From Paraburkholderia azotifigens (lineage in GTDB: Bacteria; Pseudomonadota; Gammaproteobacteria; Burkholderiales; Burkholderiaceae): 64,000 bases of DNA. The notes beneath the pieces are model-generated. The model had not been told where the DNA came from. It saw only the letters and a program-made list of their open reading frames with translations, and searched no databases. Below, in pieces: positions 51,820-60,804 of the stretch. Within the stretch, counting starts at the first letter, position 1. The number at the start of each line of letters is the position of its first letter. Position numbers and translations under genes: made by a program. The stretch lies in assembly GCF_007995085.1 (NCBI RefSeq), contig NZ_VOQS01000005.1:2542001-2606000 (forward strand), in the 5' to 3' direction.

Positions 51820-53232
51820 ATGACTATTCTGAATCTGACGCTTGACCGTGCGTCCAAAACCTCGCTGTCGGAACAGATTCGACTGGGCATCGTTGGTGCG
51901 ATCGAAAATGGAATACTCGTTCCTGGTGCTAGGCTGCCGTCTTGGGTGGACTTGGCTACGCAGCTAGGAGTGGCACGTGGCACAGTCCGGACAGCGTATG
52001 AGCGGCTGTCCGATGCGCAGTTGGTCGTTTCATCTCGCGCGGGCGGGACCAGAGTCTCGGACCATACGGGCATGGCGCGTCCTTCCGGGGAACCTACGCG
52101 TTGTTTCGAGACGAATCAGCCATCTGCGTTATACCAACACTTTCTGCACGGGTCTTCCATCTTTCAGAATGGGATACCAGCGTCGGACTGTTTCCCTCGC
52201 ATCTTGTTTGCTAGGCTCAGAGCTCGTGCGGCGCGTGACGAAGTCGAAGCGCTCGCGTCCTATCCGGACCCTCGCGGCGAACATCAACTGCGGCGAGAAA
52301 TCGCGGCCCATCTGGCTCTGTCGCGCGGCATCGAATGTTTGCCCTCCCAAATCTTCATCTCGGGAGGGTTCACAGGGGCGCTTGGTGTTGTACTCCGAGT
52401 GATACAACCGGAAGGTCGAAAGGCGTGGGTCGAGAACCCGGGATTTCTCCCCAGCCGTATGGCTTTGGAGCTTTCGCGGCTCGAGACGGTTCCCGTTCCG
52501 GTGGACGAAGACGGTCTCGACGTCGCTTACGGCGAACTGCACGCACCGGACGCTGCGATTGCTCTCGTAACGCCAGGGCAGCAGGCGCCTTTAGGTCCCA
52601 CATTGTCGCTTGCCCGACGCGTTCGGCTCCTGGAATGGGCAGGGAATGCCGATGCCTGGATCATTGAAGACGATTATCTGGGTGAGCTTCAGCTGGGACG
52701 GCGCGCCGCGCCCGCCCTTGCATCGTTGGACAGAGCGGGCCGGGTGATCCATATAGGTTCTTTCAGTAAGACAATTAGCCCGACGCTTCGGCTCGGGTTC
52801 GTCGTTGCGCCTGCTTCCCTCGTGTCGCGATTTGAAGAAGTTGTGGCCTGTCTCGCCACCGCTCCCGGTCCGGCCGTGCAATTGGCGACCGCGGAATTCA
52901 TGCGTGATGGGCACTATATGCGGCATTTGCGTAGGATGAAGCGAATCTATGCGAGCCGAAGCAACGCGGTTCTGACGAGTCTGGAAGCCAAGGGCTTGGA
53001 TGTCTATCCATCCGGACTTGCAGTGGTGCTCAGGCTTGCCGATGGGGTGGACGATAAGAGGATCGTCCGGGAAGCATATGCCTACGGGCTTGCGCCGGGG
53101 CCTTTGTCGCGCTGGTATTGCTCAGAGGACACACAGCGATCGGGGCTGCTCCTCGGCGTGGCCACTGCGATTGAACGGCAACTTCCGAATGCATGTGATC
53201 GTTTGCAGCAGTTGATCCGGAAGCTCTCGTAG
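51820..53232 (+). CDS. MocR-type regulator (GntR HTH plus aminotransferase-like domain)
   Basis: 470 residues: an N-terminal GntR winged helix (LSEQIRLGIVGAIENGILVP, SWVDLATQLGVARGTVRTAY), then the aminotransferase-like domain with PLP lysine in IGSFSKTISPTLRLGFVV. Expected to sense PLP-linked ligands and act on the divergent cupin-CMD operon. It has the same architecture and the same 90-bp divergent gap as the MocR protein at 30194, though the sequences are only moderately alike. Its effector is unknown. Confidence 0.93.
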   Translation: MTILNLTLDRASKTSLSEQIRLGIVGAIENGILVPGARLPSWVDLATQLGVARGTVRTAYERLSDAQLVVSSRAGGTRVSDHTGMARPSGEPTRCFETNQPSALYQHFLHGSSIFQNGIPASDCFPRILFARLRARAARDEVEALASYPDPRGEHQLRREIAAHLALSRGIECLPSQIFISGGFTGALGVVLRVIQPEGRKAWVENPGFLPSRMALELSRLETVPVPVDEDGLDVAYGELHAPDAAIALVTPGQQAPLGPTLSLARRVRLLEWAGNADAWIIEDDYLGELQLGRRAAPALASLDRAGRVIHIGSFSKTISPTLRLGFVVAPASLVSRFEEVVACLATAPGPAVQLATAEFMRDGHYMRHLRRMKRIYASRSNAVLTSLEAKGLDVYPSGLAVVLRLADGVDDKRIVREAYAYGLAPGPLSRWYCSEDTQRSGLLLGVATAIERQLPNACDRLQQLIRKLS

Positions 53233-53358
53233 GCGCGCCGCTTGCCCGAGGGCTTGCTTACGCTACGATGCGCTTGGGGCATACCCGCATCGTCTGTTGC
53301 TGCGGGGGCGTAGATTTCGGACATCAAACTACACCGGCTTGCTGTGCGCGGGGAACGG

Positions 53359-54072
53359 CTAATGACCGGCGCTCAGGCCGCCGTCGACGTGAAGGATTTC
53401 GCCTGTGACAGATGGTGCGGAATCAAGAAGGAGAATTGCATTAGCGATATCGCTCATCTCGCCCAAGCGTCCCAATGGATGCAAGATTCCCAGTGCCTCG
53501 TGGGTCTCAGGTGCATGCATCGGCGACTTAATGATCCCGGGCGCGACGGCGTTCACGCGAATCCATTTTCTTGCGTACTCGATCGCCAGCGACTTCGTAG
53601 CCGCGTTCAGACCTCCCTTGGTCAAGGCCGCGAGAACCGAATAAACACCGGTGCGCGGAGCGTCAATTACGCTTGCCGTGACGCTAACTACATGGCCGCT
53701 CGAATGCTTTTCCATTTCCCCGATGGCGAGCTGAGTGATGTGATAGAAACCTGACAGATTCACGTTCACCACCGCTCCGTAATCTTCGAGTGTGTTTTCC
53801 GTGAAAGGTTTGCCGATGTAGATGCCTGCGTTGTTCACCAACGTGTCAATCCGGCCAAAGCGGGCGATGGTTTCGGAAATCACGCGTTGCGCGGTTACCG
53901 GATCGCCAATATCACCCGCGATGGTCATAACAATCGGGTCGTCCGATGGCTTGATTGAACGGGCCGTCGCGACAATGCGATAGTCGAGCCTCTCAAACAT
54001 CTTGGCGACTTCCCGGCCTATGCCTTGCGAGGCGCCGGTTACGACGACAACTTTTTGTGAGGCGCTGCTCAT
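53359..54072 (-). CDS. Short-chain dehydrogenase/reductase with altered active site
   Basis: 237 residues: Rossmann motif TGASQGIGREV, NNAGIYIG, and C-terminal GEILHVDGGLSAGH. In the catalytic region (GVYSVLAALTKGGLNAATK) the Lys is in place by spacing to KSLAIEYA, but the residue four before it is Ala, where SDRs keep Tyr; a Tyr occurs four positions further upstream. The enzyme may therefore use another residue or act on special substrates. It is on the minus strand at the tail of the second duplicated CMD-nitroreductase block. Confidence 0.88.
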   Translation of the reverse strand: MSSASQKVVVVTGASQGIGREVAKMFERLDYRIVATARSIKPSDDPIVMTIAGDIGDPVTAQRVISETIARFGRIDTLVNNAGIYIGKPFTENTLEDYGAVVNVNLSGFYHITQLAIGEMEKHSSGHVVSVTASVIDAPRTGVYSVLAALTKGGLNAATKSLAIEYARKWIRVNAVAPGIIKSPMHAPETHEALGILHPLGRLGEMSDIANAILLLDSAPSVTGEILHVDGGLSAGH

Positions 54073-54301
54073 ATTGCCCTCAGTTAATTTTATGGCGGGG
54101 CTGCAACCGCAGCCTAGCTTGCGGCTACGCCCACGCCGGACAGAGAGGCGTCAATTTGGATTTCGCGCACATCAACGCGCTTGTTTGTTAACGGCAGCCA
54201 CAGGTGACGGCGCATTGGCCCGATTGACGCTTTGACGTTGCGCTCGCATCAGTTGAAGCTGTCAGGAAATTATTTGGATTTCCGTTGCGAGAGCAGTGGG
54301 T

Positions 54302-54845
54302 TCAGATCGATCCGGCCGGTGTAACAGCGGGAAAGTCTTTCTCAGGGTCGAACACGTTGTTGAAGAAGTTTGTCAGGGAATACATGGCAACCAGCGCGAC
54401 GATCTCCATGACGTTCGGATCGGTGTAGCCCGCTTCGCGAACGGCTTTCAGATCGGCGTCAGTGACTTGGCCGCGTGTCTCGATGACGTTGCGCGAACTG
54501 GACCGCGGCGTCACGCTGCGGGTCGGTCGCATGGCCTTTGCGCGCAAGAATTGATTTCATCCGGCGGCAGCTTCGCCATATGTTGGGCCGTGAAGCTGTG
54601 AACCGTCAGGCAGTAGTTGCAGGCATTCATCTCAGAGACAGCAGGCCGATGCTGTCGCGCGTCTTAACGTCGAGGGCCTTGCTTAAGGAGCCGAGCAGCG
54701 TTGCCCAAGCGTTGAACGCTATGGGGCTCTGCGCGAAGGTAGCGATCATCTTCGGGGTGAACCCGATGTTCTTTGTGAACGCATCAAGCGTGGGTTTCGA
54801 ATCGGCCGGCACTTGTTCCGGCGCTAGAGCAGTAGTTCTCGGCAT
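54302..54845 (-). pseudogene. CMD/AhpD-like gene, frameshifted duplicate of 46661-47206
   Basis: The first part (MPRTTALAPEQVPADSKPTL to SIGLLSLR) and the last part (VTDADLKAVREAGYTDPNVM to the end) are nearly the same as copy 1. Between them, alignment to copy 1 shows a 1-base deletion near 54648, a 1-base insertion near 54550 and a 2-base deletion near 54490, so no full protein can be made. The C-x2-C motif is still encoded. Copy 1 is probably the only functional one. Confidence 0.9.
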
Positions 54846-54874
54846 GTTGGTGTTCCTTCAGTGACCTGTTCAAC

Positions 54875-55492
54875 TTATACGAGATGCAGCACATCGGCCA
54901 CGGGACGGCGGGGCTTCTGGGCCCAGTTCCCGGGACGCTCTGCACCGACGGCCAACAGCATTACGGGCAGTTCGTCCTCGGCCAGACCAAACTCACGGTG
55001 CACGGCTTCGGCATCGAAACCGATCATCGGCGTAGACCCCAGTCCGAGCGAGCGGGCCGCATACATCATCGCTGCTGCGCCAAAGGTGCCACTGCGCACT
55101 GCCTCGTCTCGCTGGCGCTGGGGGTACTCCTTATACAGGCCGCGCGCAGGGATTTCCCATTCCGGCACCATCTCTGCTGGCATGACGCCGGCTTCGACGA
55201 GAGGAGCCAGGCGATCAGGTATGACGCTCGAATCGGCCAACTGGCCACAGACGATGAAGGTAACGGCCGCATCGGTGATCGCGGGCTGATTCCAGGCGAT
55301 CGGACTGAGCTTGGCCTTGGCTTCGGGTGTACGGACGGCGATGAAGCGCCAGTTCTGCAAGTGAAAGGACGTGGGCGCCGAGGTGCCGATACGCACCAGT
55401 TCGCGAATCTGTTCGTCGCTCAAGGTGGCGGCGGGGTCGTAGTACTTCGCGGCGCTACGGCTCAGGATACATTCGATGACGGCATTGGTCAT
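54875..55492 (-). CDS. Nitroreductase-family FMN oxidoreductase, copy 2
   Basis: 205 residues, nearly identical to copy 1 at 47400-48035: SRSAAKYYDP, SAPTSFHLQNWRFIAV and AAAMMYAARSLGLGSTPMIG are all kept, so it should be an active FMN reductase. It begins MTNAVIEC directly, lacking six residues present near the start of copy 1. The ribosome site is weak. It lies 29 bases before the broken CMD copy, while copy 1 has 190 bases there. Confidence 0.92.
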   Translation of the reverse strand: MTNAVIECILSRSAAKYYDPAATLSDEQIRELVRIGTSAPTSFHLQNWRFIAVRTPEAKAKLSPIAWNQPAITDAAVTFIVCGQLADSSVIPDRLAPLVEAGVMPAEMVPEWEIPARGLYKEYPQRQRDEAVRSGTFGAAAMMYAARSLGLGSTPMIGFDAEAVHREFGLAEDELPVMLLAVGAERPGNWAQKPRRPVADVLHLV

Positions 55493-55727
55493 GGTGGTTC
55501 CGTTGGTTATAAGTTGAAGGACAACAGTATTTCCGCAGTTAGGGGCACCTGATCAGGTTTCGACGTGGTGTTTCCTCCTATGCTTCGGGTGATTGCTCGA
55601 TGGAGCACCGGTTGCGAGCAGTCCTTCCTTAGCAAGATCCGGGCGTGAAGCATGTCGACGCACTTCGCTGCCGCACCTAACGTGGTCCGTAGTTGCTGAA
55701 CGGCCGCCCCAAGCAGCGGGTCACGGT

Positions 55728-56168
55728 TTATTGCAGTGTTGCACCGGACTGGTTCGCTGCATCGCGCTGAAGTTGCTCAAGGACACACATCGCGTCGTCG
55801 GCTGCCTCGAGCGGAACAAAGATGTGATCGTGATAGGTCGCGGCGACTACATTGCAGCTGATCCCGACAGCGCCTAATGCACCGGAAAACAAAGCTGTTA
55901 GCCCAGCGGAAGTCAGGTCCGAGCGAAGCAGCAAAGTTATCCATGCTGCACGAAACATAATCTCTAAATTGAATCGCTCCGCTACGCCCAGCTCGACAAA
56001 AACGGTTAGTCCTTCCTGCTCCCGAAAAGTCCCGATAATTGCGCTGCCTGGGATGCCTTCAGGAGCTCTTTCACCTAAAGCAAGACTTACAAACGCGACG
56101 CGCTCCTGATTGAGGACTGGAGACATAGATGCGATGAGTGTAGTCAGATTCGTAGTACTCTCGTGCAT
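55728..56168 (-). CDS. ACT-domain protein
   Basis: 146 residues. ATG 56168 (MHESTTNLTTLIASMSPVLN) gives a typical start for a two-ACT-domain family: TLIASMSPVLNQERVAFVSL followed later by LTSAGLTALFSGALGAVGIS and YHDHIFVPLEAADDAMCVLE. Such proteins bind amino acids or small ligands and are often stand-alone. The longer frame to 56441 runs through three phased TCGACGT repeats and is not used. Function here is unknown. Confidence 0.82.
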   Translation of the reverse strand: MHESTTNLTTLIASMSPVLNQERVAFVSLALGERAPEGIPGSAIIGTFREQEGLTVFVELGVAERFNLEIMFRAAWITLLLRSDLTSAGLTALFSGALGAVGISCNVVAATYHDHIFVPLEAADDAMCVLEQLQRDAANQSGATLQ

Positions 56169-56709
56169 GTTCTGATATCCCAAAAAAGACCAAATCGCAC
56201 GATGAGTGGCGGTCTGGCTGATAGCCGTAAAGCGTCGGCCAAACATATGGCCATTAAGTGGGATTGCCGCCGGATGGCTTAGGAGCGCACTTCTGGCCTG
56301 ATCGGATGCGAAGGGTTGCACAGTAGGTGCGCTGTCAGGAAAGACCGACCACAATCTGGATTCTGTCGACGTTGTTCGACGTTTTTCGACGTAGTGGCGT
56401 ATCCGATGAGTGTACAAAGAGCAAGCGTATTGTTGGTCCATACCTGAGGATATGAACCCGATACCTCATCGGCCTTGCTGGAATCTTCAGCTTGCATAAG
56501 ACTGTAGCGATCCGGATCATGACGACCGCAGAGGTTTTACTGTCAGCGAGGATGACCGGCTCAAGAGATGATCAATGCTGTACACGTCGTTGCCCCAGCA
56601 CAGCATTGAGAGTCACAGTGGCCGTTTCGGGTGTGGGCCCGGGACAACTTCCACTAGCTCTCCGTTGCGGCCCGGTCACAAGGGCGAAAGTCCATCAATC
56701 AGATGCTCT
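56169..56709. other. Divergent intergenic region with phased repeats
   Basis: Separates the ACT-domain gene (minus) from the fusion oxidoreductase (plus). Three TCGACGT repeats at 56366-56395 are the clearest feature; no promoter pair stands out. Confidence 0.45.
56366..56395. repeat. Three TCGACGT repeats at exact 10-bp spacing
   Basis: TCGACGT begins at 56366, 56376 and 56386, with spacers TGT, TTT and AGT. One helical turn per repeat suits cooperative binding of a regulator on one DNA face. It lies about 200 bp upstream of the ACT gene and 315 bp upstream of the oxidoreductase gene. Confidence 0.55.
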
Positions 56710-58629
56710 ATGAATGCAGACGAGGAATCCCCGTTCGACCTGGAGCCTAGGGCTTCGAAAAATGCTATGAATGAACGGTCGCCTGGTGCGCCAAACGACT
56801 TTTCTGATACCGCGTCGGAGGACCCTGTCCCAGATCACGGTGTTTCAGCAAATTACGGGCGCTATATTTCCAATGCGCCGTCGGAGCATGTACCGGTCAG
56901 GTCGCGGAATGCGCCTGGGGGGCGCTCCGCGAACTACGGCTATTACCTGAACCCCAGTCGTGCGCAAGAGGAAGGGCAGTGGGGGAGGAGGGCGGCGCTC
57001 GAGCAACGTCGCCCTCAGATGTACCCCCGACTCAGCGATGCAGACGTCGAACGGGTACGTAGGTTTGGTATGGTGGAGTCTTGGAAAGGGGGCGAGACCA
57101 TGTTCCGCGCTGGCGAGCCGGGACTCGGGATACGAATTATCTTACGCGGCCATGTCTTGCTTACCCGGCGAGATGCGCTGGGGCAATCGAAATTTTTGGC
57201 TGAGCTAGGCGAAGGACAGTTCCTTGGGGAGACAGCGCAGTTAACTGGAAAGCCATATCTGGTAGACGGATATGCGATCAACGATGTCTGTGCGATTCTG
57301 GTCTCACCCGCGCGGGTGCGGACGCTGTTGATTGAAGAAGCACAGCTTGGGGAGATCATCATGCGCGCGCTCATACTGCGTCGCGCAGAGCTGGTCCAAG
57401 AGGGCAGCGGCCCGGTACTCATCGGGCCGGCGACAGACACCAAGACATTGGCGCTCGAGGGTTTTTTTCGGAGGGTAAATCATCCCTACCGGGTGGTCGA
57501 CACCGACAGTGACGCGGAAACGGTCAGTGTTCTATCAAAGCTTCCGGATTGGCGGGAGTCAACGCCAATCGTGGTGCTCCCAGACGGGGCCATACTGCGT
57601 TGCCCTGACGAGGCGGCCTTGGCTGCAAGGCTGGGGCTTTTGCCAGAATTGACTCCGACGAAGATTTTCGATGTCGCGATAGTCGGGGCGGGGCCAGCGG
57701 GATTGGCTACCGCAGTATATGCTGCATCAGAAGGCCTGTCTGTCATAGTATTCGACTCATATGGCGCTGGAGGACAGGCTGCGGCCAGCGCACGTATCGA
57801 GAACTATCTGGGCTTTCCCGCTGGAATTTCGGGGCAGGCATTGGCTTACCGGGCATTCATGCAAGCGGTAAAGTTCGGTGCGGAGATTTCGATTCCATCA
57901 GAAATCTTGAAGCTGGAGTGCGCGGCGTCACCGCTTGCAGTGCATCTCTCCGATGGCCGTTTGGTCCATGCGCACTCGGTGGTGATTGCCAGCGGGGCCT
58001 CATATCGTCGTCCGGACATCCGTGGCCTGGATTTGGAGACCGAGAAAGGCGTCTATTATTGGGCCTCATCGGTCGAGGCGAAGCTCTGTCTGGGGTCGGA
58101 AGTTGTACTTGTCGGAGGCGGGAATTCAGCCGGGCAGGCAATCGTGTACCTCTCGAACTATGCTAGCCATGTTCACGTACTCGTGAGGCGTGAAGGGCTT
58201 GAAGAAAGTATGTCTCGATATCTGATCGATCGCGTAATGGCGTTACGCAATGTGACGATCCACGCACGCGTGACAATCGAATCAGCGTCAACCGATGAAG
58301 ACGGACTCTGCGGCCTGACGGTGAAGGCGGACGGGCGTAATGCGGCCATTGCGACCAGACATCTCTTTCTGTTCACCGGTGCGGATCCAAATACCAGGTG
58401 GCTTCGCGAATGCGAAGTAGAAGTTGACGACAGGGGATTTGTTTTGACGAAGGCTGCAGCGTCGTCCGATCCTAGCGGTTGCCTCTCATTTCAGACCAAT
58501 GTGCCTGGTGTTTTCGCGATAGGTGACGTGCGCTCTTCGTCTATCAAACGAGTCTCGGCCGCGGTGGGAGAGGGTGCGGCGGTCGTGTCGGAAATTCACG
58601 CGATGCTCGCGCGAATGAGTGTCAATTGA
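56710..58629 (+). CDS. Fusion of cyclic-nucleotide-binding, glutaredoxin-like and thioredoxin-reductase-like domains
   Basis: 639 residues from ATG 56710 (an upstream frame to 56575 is not convincing). Residues 1-100 are a low-complexity leader with two SANYG repeats. A Crp-type cNMP-binding domain follows (GGETMFRAGEPGLGIRIILR, GEGQFLGETAQLTG), then a glutaredoxin-like domain without Cys-x2-Cys (TPIVVLPDGAILRCPDEAAL), then a TrxR-type flavoprotein with FAD motif VAIVGAGPAGLATAVYAASE and NAD(P) motif VVLVGGGNSAGQA. Where TrxR has its redox Cys-x2-Cys, this protein reads YYWASSVEAK, so the disulfide is missing. It probably oxidises NAD(P)H for another acceptor. Its partner is unknown. Confidence 0.88.
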   Translation: MNADEESPFDLEPRASKNAMNERSPGAPNDFSDTASEDPVPDHGVSANYGRYISNAPSEHVPVRSRNAPGGRSANYGYYLNPSRAQEEGQWGRRAALEQRRPQMYPRLSDADVERVRRFGMVESWKGGETMFRAGEPGLGIRIILRGHVLLTRRDALGQSKFLAELGEGQFLGETAQLTGKPYLVDGYAINDVCAILVSPARVRTLLIEEAQLGEIIMRALILRRAELVQEGSGPVLIGPATDTKTLALEGFFRRVNHPYRVVDTDSDAETVSVLSKLPDWRESTPIVVLPDGAILRCPDEAALAARLGLLPELTPTKIFDVAIVGAGPAGLATAVYAASEGLSVIVFDSYGAGGQAAASARIENYLGFPAGISGQALAYRAFMQAVKFGAEISIPSEILKLECAASPLAVHLSDGRLVHAHSVVIASGASYRRPDIRGLDLETEKGVYYWASSVEAKLCLGSEVVLVGGGNSAGQAIVYLSNYASHVHVLVRREGLEESMSRYLIDRVMALRNVTIHARVTIESASTDEDGLCGLTVKADGRNAAIATRHLFLFTGADPNTRWLRECEVEVDDRGFVLTKAAASSDPSGCLSFQTNVPGVFAIGDVRSSSIKRVSAAVGEGAAVVSEIHAMLARMSVN

Positions 58630-58795
58630 ACATATCGCGCAGGGCTCGCCCGGTTTCGATCCCGAAGCCGCAGTGGCGTTCGTTCTGAAAGTGCGGCGTT
58701 CGCCTATGCGCGGCTGGTGCGTACGCCATTTCTAGGCATAGGCACCAGATTTGTTTCAGACAAAATGGCATGAGAGATGCCATTGCTCTATTTGG

Positions 58796-59302
58796 CTAGC
58801 GAGACATTGCCGCCGCCTCAGGAGCGCCGCCGGGCGCCAATTGAATTGATTTCATCAGGAGGCAGGCCGACGCCGCGAGAAGAACAAGGTCCTTAAGCAG
58901 GAATTGCCCGACATCACCTGATAGCCACGGGAAGCCGCCCAAGGGAGCGGCGGTTACGCCGGGAGTGCTGAACATAAACGTCAAGGTGACGATATAAGTC
59001 GCGCATGACATCGCAGCGCCAAGGGCGGAAAAGATCGGGACAAATGCGCCGAGGATGAGCGCGGCAGCGGTCGACAGTTCGAGGACGCCGATGACATAGC
59101 TCGCACCCTGGACGCCGAACAGGGTGTTAAGCCAACCCATGATCGGACTATGTACGATAAACGAAGAGATCCCGTGAGCTTCATAACTAGTGAACTTCAT
59201 GCAACCGAACCAGAGAAATATGACGACTAACGCCCAACGAAGGAACCCGAGTGGCCAGACTGAAGTGTCATACTTTTCGGCGACGTGTACGTTCTTAAGC
59301 AT
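58796..59302 (-). CDS. DUF417 membrane protein (YkgB/RclC-like)
   Basis: 168 residues with four predicted membrane segments (LRWALVVIFLWFGCMKF, then three helices including ALILGAFVPIFSALGA). DUF417 includes E. coli RclC of the reactive-chlorine resistance operon. ATG 59302 follows GGAG by eight bases; the frame opens at 59428 but without a site. RclC normally sits beside RclA, an NAD(P)H-linked flavoprotein oxidoreductase; here a TrxR-like flavoprotein is convergent next door, which is suggestive but unproven. Confidence 0.85.
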   Translation of the reverse strand: MLKNVHVAEKYDTSVWPLGFLRWALVVIFLWFGCMKFTSYEAHGISSFIVHSPIMGWLNTLFGVQGASYVIGVLELSTAAALILGAFVPIFSALGAAMSCATYIVTLTFMFSTPGVTAAPLGGFPWLSGDVGQFLLKDLVLLAASACLLMKSIQLAPGGAPEAAAMSR

Positions 59303-59702
59303 ATCTTCCGCTCCATTAGATTTGGTTTGAGAATTTGGCCGAAGCCAACGTCTTACGATTCTGTTGTAATCCGGGCGTGCGACCTTGGCCAGACGACCGA
59401 GCAAACTGAACGTCATCCTGATGCCCAAATCGATCCGTGGCCGTTATGCGTCGGCTTGCTCAGTGAGCATCAGATGGAAAAATGATATCCGCCGGCTTCA
59501 CGATTAACAAACATACGTGAGTATCGTTTGATGTCCAGATGGATCCGCGGGACGAAATCCAAGCAATGACGATCGATCGTCGTATCAAGAGAACGACGCA
59601 GCCTAGCGATTCTCGTGTGGAAGGAGGTAACGCCTAGCTGCGGAATACGGGTTAAGAGCAGACTTTTTCCACCAGAAGAGTGCGGGCGGCGAGAAGGGCC
59701 CG
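59303..59702. other. No convincing gene
   Basis: Upstream of the DUF417 gene and downstream of the next CMD gene. No recognised promoter, RNA or repeat. Confidence 0.35.
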
Positions 59703-60008
59703 TTACTCACGCATCAGGTGAGTGGCGTGGGTGATCGCACCACCTGCGCGAATTGCGGCTGCCACCACCGCGGTTTCAGCCAGTTGGGCGCTAGTTGCAC
59801 CGGCGTCCCGCGCGGCAGTCGTGTGGAGCTCAATACAATACGGGCATTGCGTGGTTAGTGCTACAGCAACTGCAATCAGTTGCTTAGTCTGAACGGACAG
59901 AGCGCCCTCCTCAAACGCGGCCTTATCAAACGCCCAGAACGCCGCCATTCCCGCGCCTGCATGTTCTTCAAGCAGCTGAAGACGGTTCAGATTTGACATT
60001 TCCAACAT
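59703..60008 (-). CDS. AhpD-like carboxymuconolactone decarboxylase protein
   Basis: 101 residues with TTQCPYCIELHTTAAR (C-x2-C-x3-H), the redox motif of AhpD-type proteins. The compact length and the tail AVVAAAIRAGGAITHATHLM fit the small alkylhydroperoxidase subfamily. I choose ATG 60008 because AGGAG lies six bases upstream; the frame's first ATG (60014) abuts that site. It is the fourth CMD-family gene within 13 kb. Confidence 0.92.
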   Translation of the reverse strand: MLEMSNLNRLQLLEEHAGAGMAAFWAFDKAAFEEGALSVQTKQLIAVAVALTTQCPYCIELHTTAARDAGATSAQLAETAVVAAAIRAGGAITHATHLMRE

Positions 60009-60478
60009 GTTCATCTCCTAAGGCAACGAAGCAGCGTCTGTTAAGACTCCGCGCTGTCGACGATTGTCACCAAACGCGTTTGTGCACTGAGTCTACAGGT
60101 GCTGTTTTCCTCAACGGGATCATATGACCAAGTGCGGCTACCTACAAACATACGTCGGTATATCGAAAACATATCGAACGTGCGGTTGTTGACATGTGCC
60201 GACCGCCCCATTGATGCGGGAGAAGGTCTTTTGATTAAGTTCCATAACGTCGGAGACGTGATGTCAGATCGGGCGACGTGATGGTCGGCGCGGACCTTCG
60301 GATGTAATGATAATGTAATAAGGCGACGCAATTGCTTTCGCGCAATCGTTCGGTTGCCCAAAAAAATGGTGACAGAAAAAAGCATCTACCATTTTAGAAC
60401 GCATCGAATAAAATGGCTGTTCGTCTAAAGGAATGATCCGGTGGGCGAGACCGCAATCGATATATCTGCCACGCCAAC
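60009..60478. other. Upstream region of the truncated kinase, no gene recognised
   Basis: Contains only short frames without family resemblance. It borders the kinase relic. Confidence 0.35.
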
Positions 60479-60804
60479 ATGAACGAACCTGCCATGCTCG
60501 AAATGACTCAGCTCCGGAAAGATCGGAATCAACTGTACCGAAAGTTGGAAGGCGAGAGAGACTTCTTCTGGTTGCGGCAGCGCGTCGTGCATGGTGATGA
60601 TCTGGCACCGCGAAAAATGCTCATCAACCGGCGCTAACGGCGTGGCTCACAGGCTGGGGTAGCGCAACGGTGTTCGGGGTGGCTCAGGTCTAGTTAGCGA
60701 CTTGACGAGCAGGTCTGTGCATTATCTCGCCCCGAAACTGAGCGGGACGATCAACCTGTCGCTTGATCGAAGTGCGGATCTATATCCTTCGTGTTGCATA
60801 CCAT
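60479..60804 (+). pseudogene. Relic of a Ser/Thr protein kinase domain
   Basis: Kinase signatures appear in order but in three frames: the catalytic loop VVHGDDLAPRKMLIN (HRD-x-KPxN type) in the frame from ATG 60479, AWLTGWGS near 60640-60660 (the DFG-equivalent LTGFG of this family), and HYLAPKLSGTINLSLDRSAD with LYPSCCIPYEL from 60717 (APE loop to DLYxLGVTLYEL). This is the N-terminal kinase of the large kinase/ATPase/histidine-kinase proteins, ruined by frameshifts, directly before the surviving C-terminal part. Confidence 0.75.

Noticed and set aside
54875..55552. Plus-strand 222-codon frame opposite nitroreductase copy 2
   Set aside because: Antisense of a conserved gene; the equivalent frame in copy 1 is not kept.
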